Source of the DNA: UBA1413 sp964552955
Lineage (GTDB): Bacteria; Bacteroidota; Bacteroidia; Bacteroidales; Prolixibacteraceae
NCBI GenBank assembly: GCA_964552955.1
Contig: CAZKIU010000009.1
Location: 27,331 to 91,330, forward strand
Reading direction: 5' to 3'
DNA: 64,000 nt
Both the position numbers and the translations under genes were made by a program. Shown here in pieces: positions 62,579 through 64,000 of this stretch; within the stretch, counting starts at the first letter, position 1, and every line of letters starts with the position of its first letter. The notes under the pieces were generated by a model that had not been told where the DNA came from, ran no database searches, and was given only the letters and a program-made list of their open reading frames with translations.

Positions 62579-63691
62579 CTAACGGTAAAGATTCCCGGGT
62601 GAGACCTCCTGGAGGAAGAGGGTGTGGGGGTCGTCGTAGAATTTCACGAAATCGGGGGCCGAGGGGTTGCCCGGGTGGGGGCCGAAGGGGGCATGAGAGC
62701 CGCCCTGCCAGGGGTTCCTCCAAACCAGCACATAGGAGAGGGGGATGGAGCGCAACGGTTCCAGCAGCCTGGCCGTCCACCAGTCGGTTTGGGTGGCAAT
62801 GGGACCGCCACTCTCGCTTACCGCGGCGAACTTCCCTTTTTCTGCTGCCAGCCGGGAGACGATCTGGGCGCAGTTCTTCAGGGTCTCGGGGAAGTCGGGA
62901 CCCCGGTCATAGAGGTCAAAGGCCAGCATATCGATCAGGTCATCGCCGGGGTAACGTTCCAGGTATTCCTCCTGGGTGGTAAACCGGTCGGTGGAGTAAG
63001 CATAGAGGAGATGGTGGATGTTGCGGGTGTCGCGCAGGTATTCCACGGTCATCCGCCACAACGCCTTATATTCCTCCACGGTGCAGAGATTCTTACCCCA
63101 CCAGAACCAACTGCCGGTATGTTCGTGGTAAGGCCTGAAAATCACGGGAATGAAGGTAACATCGTCACTCTTCAGGGAGAGCATGAAATCGGCCAGCCGG
63201 CCAAGGTATTCCAGGTAGAGGCCGTGTTTTTCCCCTCCCGGAAGCACAGCGCGCACCACCTCTGTGGAGGTGACGTCCCAGGCACTCCCGCCCGTCAAAG
63301 GATTCCGGAGATGCCAACTGAGGGTATTGACGCCCCCCTGCTGATATACCGTCCGGATCAGGCTCCTGATCTTGTCGAAATGGACCGAATCGAGACTATA
63401 GGCAGCCCCCAGCTCCAGATGGCCCAATTCCCAGCCCATGACCGCCGGGTAATCCCCACAGACCTCCTTCACATCGGAGCGACCTTCCTCGTAGACCCAA
63501 CCTACACCATAGACCAGATCATCCTGGTGGCCGAACATCAACCCCTCCTTCTGCTGTTCCTTCAGGTTCTGAAAGAGGTTCACCGTTTCACGCGTCGCCG
63601 ACGGATCGGCAGGTCCTGTCTTCTCACACGCCATCAGGATCAACACCGCCAGTACCGGAATTATCCGGAATACGCTGATATTCTTTTTCAT
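62579..63691 (-). CDS. GH26 beta-mannanase lipoprotein
   Basis: 370 residues from the ATG at 63691; 20 upstream in-frame codons precede the lipoprotein signal and are unlikely. Lipobox LMAC, Cys22. The GH26 barrel has acid/base Glu190 in FRPYHEHTGSWFWWG and nucleophile Glu293 in AVSESGG, with NTLSWHLRNP and MLAFDLYDRG on the way. It should be anchored in the outer membrane, acting on mannan oligo- or polysaccharides before or beside the T9SS-secreted partner. First gene of a two-gene unit; its promoter must lie in 63692-64000, where none was clear. Confidence 0.92.
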   Translation of the reverse strand: MKKNISVFRIIPVLAVLILMACEKTGPADPSATRETVNLFQNLKEQQKEGLMFGHQDDLVYGVGWVYEEGRSDVKEVCGDYPAVMGWELGHLELGAAYSLDSVHFDKIRSLIRTVYQQGGVNTLSWHLRNPLTGGSAWDVTSTEVVRAVLPGGEKHGLYLEYLGRLADFMLSLKSDDVTFIPVIFRPYHEHTGSWFWWGKNLCTVEEYKALWRMTVEYLRDTRNIHHLLYAYSTDRFTTQEEYLERYPGDDLIDMLAFDLYDRGPDFPETLKNCAQIVSRLAAEKGKFAAVSESGGPIATQTDWWTARLLEPLRSIPLSYVLVWRNPWQGGSHAPFGPHPGNPSAPDFVKFYDDPHTLFLQEVSPGNLYR

Positions 63692-63882
63692 ATCTGAGTA
63701 ATTATTGTTCATGCCTTTAAAGGGACGCTCCGGTCCATCCGTCCGGATCATCCGGATGAATGATCCAGCCGGAGCAGAACCAATGGTCCTCCGGTCACTA
63801 TCCTTGGTTTTAATCAGTTCGGGGATGAAGATAGCTTTTATTTCTGTACGTTAACCGCTTAATAGCGCTCAGCGGCCCCCTC

Positions 63883-63969
63883 GATCCCGGCAGCCAACGT
63901 TCCCGGTGGCCTGCATTCCCGGCATCCACGATCAAGGGCCCCACTATCCCGGCACCCATATTCCCGGCA
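63883..63969. repeat. Short interspersed repeat ATTCCCGGCA
   Basis: Five copies of ATTCCCGGCA or variants, starting near 63883, 63899, 63914, 63945 and 63959, irregularly spaced by 14-31 bases. They lie in the 309-base region upstream of the GH26 unit (63692-64000), where no gene is seen. Confidence 0.6.
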
Positions 63970-64000
63970 GTCCATCCTCTCCGTACCAGTAAACTCTACC

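Overview
The window is chromosomal DNA from a member of the Bacteroidota, most likely Bacteroidales-like and probably a draft or metagenome assembly. Evidence for the phylum: type IX secretion (T9SS) C-terminal sorting domains on two proteins (2029-8736, 60659-62536), a GldB-type lipoprotein, a MurF-alanine racemase fusion, SprB-type repeats, a BlaI/M56 pair with a TonB-like tail, and many upstream regions carrying the Bacteroidota -7 element TAnnTTTG, several with TTG about 19-21 bases upstream. Two runs of 100 N (39080-39179 and 53321-53420) both sit inside coding tandem repeats. In both cases the reading frame changes across the gap, so the true gap lengths are not 100.

Layout. 1-2028: end of an unidentified gene, then an SDR oxidoreductase and a small glycosyltransferase, closed by a minisatellite and a terminator. 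2029-8736: a 2235-residue secreted repeat protein. 9086-11963: small lipoprotein, gap, MacB-type permease. 12307-22980: a dense, mostly forward housekeeping block (pRiA4b ORF-3-like protein, miaA, glycosyltransferase, GmhB-like phosphatase, Rel/Spo, Fur-like regulator, purA, recR, membrane glycosyltransferase, GNAT), then tRNA-His. 23157-27708: a PepSY-like protein and ECF sigma factor facing a cell-envelope cluster of one abundant-looking coiled-coil lipoprotein, two L,D-transpeptidases and a membrane protein of unknown function. 27884-35530: sigma-54 activator without an HTH, glycosyltransferase, pfkA, DUF1080 lipoprotein, gldB, nadE and a Crp-family regulator. 35633-41304: murF-alr/tdk on the reverse strand, then a repeat protein, rsmI and an esterase. 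41371-47969: an Lgt-like/beta-barrel fusion divergent from blaI-blaR1, with two BlaI-like operators between them, then a beta-propeller lipoprotein and an outer-membrane protein. 48186-64000: GH3 glycosidase, dGTPase, AIM24 protein, RluB-like synthase with an RG-rich repeat tail, ECF sigma/membrane pair, phosphohexomutase, aldo/keto reductase, aspartate kinase, metF and two tandem GH26 enzymes.

The most original points are: (1) the lipoprotein/L,D-transpeptidase cluster, which resembles a Braun-lipoprotein-like envelope tether; (2) the Lgt-like membrane domain fused to an outer-membrane-like domain under possible BlaI control; (3) three intergenic heptanucleotide (AGATTCC/AGACTCA) arrays. No CRISPR array, prophage, transposase or rRNA operon was seen.
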